DNA of 64,000 bases from Mesorhizobium sp. NBSH29. Its GTDB lineage: Bacteria > Pseudomonadota > Alphaproteobacteria > Rhizobiales > Rhizobiaceae. The position numbers were made by a program, and so were the translations under genes. Below the pieces are notes generated by a model. The model was not told the DNA's origin, did not search any database, and worked only from the letters and a program-made list of their open reading frames with translations. The DNA is taken from NCBI RefSeq assembly GCF_015500055.1, contig NZ_CP045492.1:1498501-1562500 (forward strand), written 5' to 3'. Below are positions 61,843-64,000 of this stretch, piece by piece. Positions within the stretch are counted from its first letter, which is position 1. Every line of letters starts with the position of its first letter.

Positions 61843-61927
61843 GGGCCCGCCTGGATCAACATTTCCACGCACCCTTACCCTTTCCCGCTCGAACACGCGA
61901 TGGAAGGTTTGAGATCGGGGGAAGTTC

Positions 61928-63160
61928 ATGGGTGAGAAAGCCGTGCAGGCTGAAAAATGGCTGACGATTATCGGCATTGGCGAAGATGGCATTGCAGGCC
62001 TTGGCGATGCCGCAAAGGCAGAAATAGCCAAAGCAAAAATCATCTATGGTGGCACACGTCACCTTGCTTTGATGGAAGGTCTGATAACCGGCGAACAGCG
62101 CATATGGCCAAGCCCTTTCGAAAAAGGCATGGCCGAAATTGCTGCCCTTCGGGGCACGCAGATCTGTGTTCTGGCCTCAGGCGACCCGTTTTTCTACGGT
62201 GTCGGCGCGACGTTGGCCCGCTCTATCAATCCGCGCGAAATGCATGTCATCGCCCATCCCTCTGCCTTCAGCCTGGCTGCGGCACGCCTTGGCTGGCCCT
62301 TGCAGTCGGTTGAACAAGTGTCGCTGCACGGTCGCGCGATAGAGCTTGTGCGTCCGCTTCTGCATCCCGGCCGCCGCGTTCTTGCGCTCACCTCGGATGC
62401 GCAGGGACCCTCTGTTCTGGCAGCGTATCTGACAGAACATGGCTTTGGCCTTTCGGTCATGACGGTGCTTGAAGCGGTGGGCGGCCCGCGCGAAAAGCGA
62501 TCCCAGTTCACCGCAAATGCCTTTCCGGTCGAGGCGGTTATAGACCAGCTGAATCTTGTGGCCATTGATGTTGTGGCTGAGCCAGACGCGCAAATTCTGC
62601 CGCTCGGTGCTGGCCTTGCCGATGATCTGTTCGAGCATGATGGGCAGATCACCAAGCGGGCGCAGCGCGCCGTCACCCTGTCATCGCTTGCACCCCGGCG
62701 CGGTGAATTATTGTGGGACATTGGCGCTGGCTCCGGCTCGGTCGCCATCGCCTGGATGCTGACGGACCCTTCAATGCGCGCCATCTGCATTGAGGAAAAC
62801 CCAAAGCGTGCTGCCAGCCTTACCCGCAATGCCGTGAAGTTTGGCGTGCCGGGCATTGCGCTTGTTGAAGCCAGCGCGCCGCAAGCTTTTGCCGGGCTTG
62901 AAACCCCGGATGCGATTTTCATCGGTGGCGGGGGCAGCGAAGATGGCGTGCTGGAAGGTGCTGTTGCGGCGCTGAAGCAAGGCGGCCGGCTGGTTGCCAA
63001 TGCCGTAACGCTGGAAATGGAAGCGCTGCTTCTGGCGGCCCACGCCAAAAGGGGCGGCGAGCTTATCCGCATCGCGGTCACGACAGCTTCGCCGGTCGGC
63101 ACCATGCATGGCTGGCGTCCCGCTATGCCGGTCACGCAATGGAGCTGGGTGAAGCCATGA
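61928..63160 (+). CDS. cobL: Precorrin-6Y C5,15-methyltransferase (decarboxylating)
   Basis: 410 residues, a fusion of CbiE (about 1-205; TIIGIGEDGIAGLGDAAK, VLASGDPFFYGVG) and CbiT (about 225-405; DIGAGSGSVAIAWML, PDAIFIGGGGSEDGVLE). GGGGAAG lies just before the ATG. It overlaps cobE by 4 bases. Confidence 0.96.
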   Translation: MGEKAVQAEKWLTIIGIGEDGIAGLGDAAKAEIAKAKIIYGGTRHLALMEGLITGEQRIWPSPFEKGMAEIAALRGTQICVLASGDPFFYGVGATLARSINPREMHVIAHPSAFSLAAARLGWPLQSVEQVSLHGRAIELVRPLLHPGRRVLALTSDAQGPSVLAAYLTEHGFGLSVMTVLEAVGGPREKRSQFTANAFPVEAVIDQLNLVAIDVVAEPDAQILPLGAGLADDLFEHDGQITKRAQRAVTLSSLAPRRGELLWDIGAGSGSVAIAWMLTDPSMRAICIEENPKRAASLTRNAVKFGVPGIALVEASAPQAFAGLETPDAIFIGGGGSEDGVLEGAVAALKQGGRLVANAVTLEMEALLLAAHAKRGGELIRIAVTTASPVGTMHGWRPAMPVTQWSWVKP

Positions 63161-63549
63161 TTATCGCTGGCATTGGCTGCCGCAGGGCAGCAGGCGTGGA
63201 AGAAATCTTGGCGGCAGTGCGCGCCACGCTCGACCATTATCAGGTCGCGCCAGAACGTCTGGCTGCCCTTGCAACCGGCTCCATCAAGACCGGTGAGCCG
63301 GGTATCATCGAGGCGGCTAAACAATTGAATGTGCCGCTCAAACTGGTTTCCAGCGTGGAGCTTACAAAGGCCGACAATCATGCGCTCAGCGTGTCGGAAC
63401 GCAGCCTTGAGCTGACAGGTGTCGGCTCGCTGTCTGAAGCAGCAGCCCTTGGCGCTGGCGGTGCCGGTGCCAGATTGCTTGGGGTCCGGCTGGCTGTCGG
63501 CAGCGTGACCTGCGCCTTGGCGCAAACAGACGGAGAGATAAGCCGATGA
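63157..63549 (+). CDS. cobE: Cobalamin biosynthesis protein CobE (CbiG C-terminal-like)
   Basis: 130 residues: [60 protein letters not shown]. This is the stand-alone form of the CbiG C-terminal domain. The precise reaction is not settled for the aerobic route. The start is the ATGA overlap with cobL. Confidence 0.93.
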   Translation: MIIAGIGCRRAAGVEEILAAVRATLDHYQVAPERLAALATGSIKTGEPGIIEAAKQLNVPLKLVSSVELTKADNHALSVSERSLELTGVGSLSEAAALGAGGAGARLLGVRLAVGSVTCALAQTDGEISR

Positions 63550-64000
63550 AAGTTCACTTCATCGGCGCGGGACCAGGTGCCGCAGATCTTATCACCGTGC
63601 GCGGCCGCGACCTTCTGGCGGCCTGTCCGGTCTGCCTCTATGCCGGTTCCATCGTCTCGCCAGACCTGTTGCAATATTGCCCACAAGATGCGCGGCTGGT
63701 GGACACAGCCCCCATGTCGCTGGACGAGATTGAACTCGAATATGCCTCGGCGCACCGGCAGGGCAAGGATGTGGCGCGGCTTCATTCGGGCGATCTTTCG
63801 GTGTGGAGCGCGGTGGCCGAACAGATCCGCCGGCTGGAGCGGCTGGGCATCGCCTATACGCTGACGCCGGGCGTTCCATCCTTTGCCGCTGCTGCCGCAA
63901 GTCTTGGCCGCGAATTGACCATTCCTGAAGTGGCGCAAAGTCTGGTGCTGACCCGTGTCTCAGGCCGTGCATCCAAAATGCCGGAGCGTGAAACATTGGC
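63546..64000 (+). CDS. cobM: Precorrin-4 C11-methyltransferase (partial, runs off window)
   Basis: About 151 residues visible with no stop before the edge. [37 protein letters not shown] and [20 protein letters not shown] are CobM/CbiF motifs. The ATG overlaps the cobE stop. Confidence 0.95.
   Translation, partial: MKVHFIGAGPGAADLITVRGRDLLAACPVCLYAGSIVSPDLLQYCPQDARLVDTAPMSLDEIELEYASAHRQGKDVARLHSGDLSVWSAVAEQIRRLERLGIAYTLTPGVPSFAAAAASLGRELTIPEVAQSLVLTRVSGRASKMPERETL

Noticed and set aside
62194-63525. 443-codon open frame opposite cobL and cobE
   Set aside because: Shadow frame with low-complexity Ser/Arg/Pro composition; both forward genes are certain.
1-64000. Prophage, insertion sequence, integron or CRISPR array
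   Set aside because: No transposase, integrase, phage structural gene, direct-repeat array or Cas gene was seen; the tRNA-Arg gene has no adjacent integrase.

Overview
The window is chromosomal DNA from an alphaproteobacterium of the order Hyphomicrobiales, probably Phyllobacteriaceae-like (Mesorhizobium/Aminobacter/Phyllobacterium neighbourhood). The grounds are a GC-rich, densely packed genome, the housekeeping order rpmH-rnpA-yidC-engB-argB-HAD-dapD with dapE nearby, aerobic (CobG-type) cobalamin genes with rhizobial organisation, and a PE-LIG-POL LigD. I see no rRNA, insertion sequence, phage or CRISPR array. The only RNA genes or elements are one tRNA-Arg(ACG) and two cobalamin riboswitches.

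Region by region. 1-7.6 kb: two small regulator loci with clear palindromic operators (ArsR/SRPBCC, and Lrp/MFS), dapE, a short low-GC-looking pair encoding a stand-alone ADP-ribosyltransferase and an overlapping 62-residue protein, an M20 peptidase and a PQQ-type sugar dehydrogenase. 7.9-12 kb: tRNA-Arg, an orphan histidine kinase, a mercuric-reductase-like flavoprotein and a TVP38-family membrane protein. 12.3-16.3 kb: the rpmH-rnpA-yidC and engB block with a strong sigma70 promoter and two good terminators. 16.3-19.6 kb: an oxidative-stress-like island that separates engB from argB: Tat-exported MsrB, two fasciclin proteins with duplicated ECF-type promoters, and an RskA/SigK-like pair. 19.8-27.8 kb: argB, a GMC oxidoreductase with a tiny Tat escort peptide, a copper chaperone pair, a LOG protein and dapD.

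27.8-35.3 kb: two DUF805 proteins and a membrane protein, then a run of ligD, ku, a BRCT-like/MerR-like/TPR protein, an alpha/beta hydrolase and exonuclease III, which looks like an extended non-homologous end joining operon. 35.2-47.5 kb: an acyltransferase, then a nine-gene guanidino/polyamine uptake and breakdown locus (ureohydrolase, two ABC importers that share one visible ATPase, a nitrilase-fold amidohydrolase) flanked by LysR regulators with T-N11-A boxes, and an EamA exporter.

47.5-64 kb: a cobalamin cluster. cobC and cobD are divergent with overlapping start codons. cbtB-cbtA-cobP-cobO and DUF1636-cobW-cobN-cobG-cobH-cobI-cobJ run in opposite directions from a shared intergenic region that carries one cobalamin riboswitch on each strand, each with a recognisable promoter. 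cobK lies antisense between cobJ and cobL, and cobL-cobE-cobM continues off the end of the window. The set encodes cobalt uptake and insertion, most of corrin ring synthesis by the aerobic route, and late steps (adenosylation, aminopropanol arm, nucleotide loop kinase).

The best candidates for something little described are the two-box promoter duplicated before the fasciclin genes, the BRCT/TPR gene coupled to ku, the ADP-ribosyltransferase pair, and the mixed guanidino/polyamine locus.
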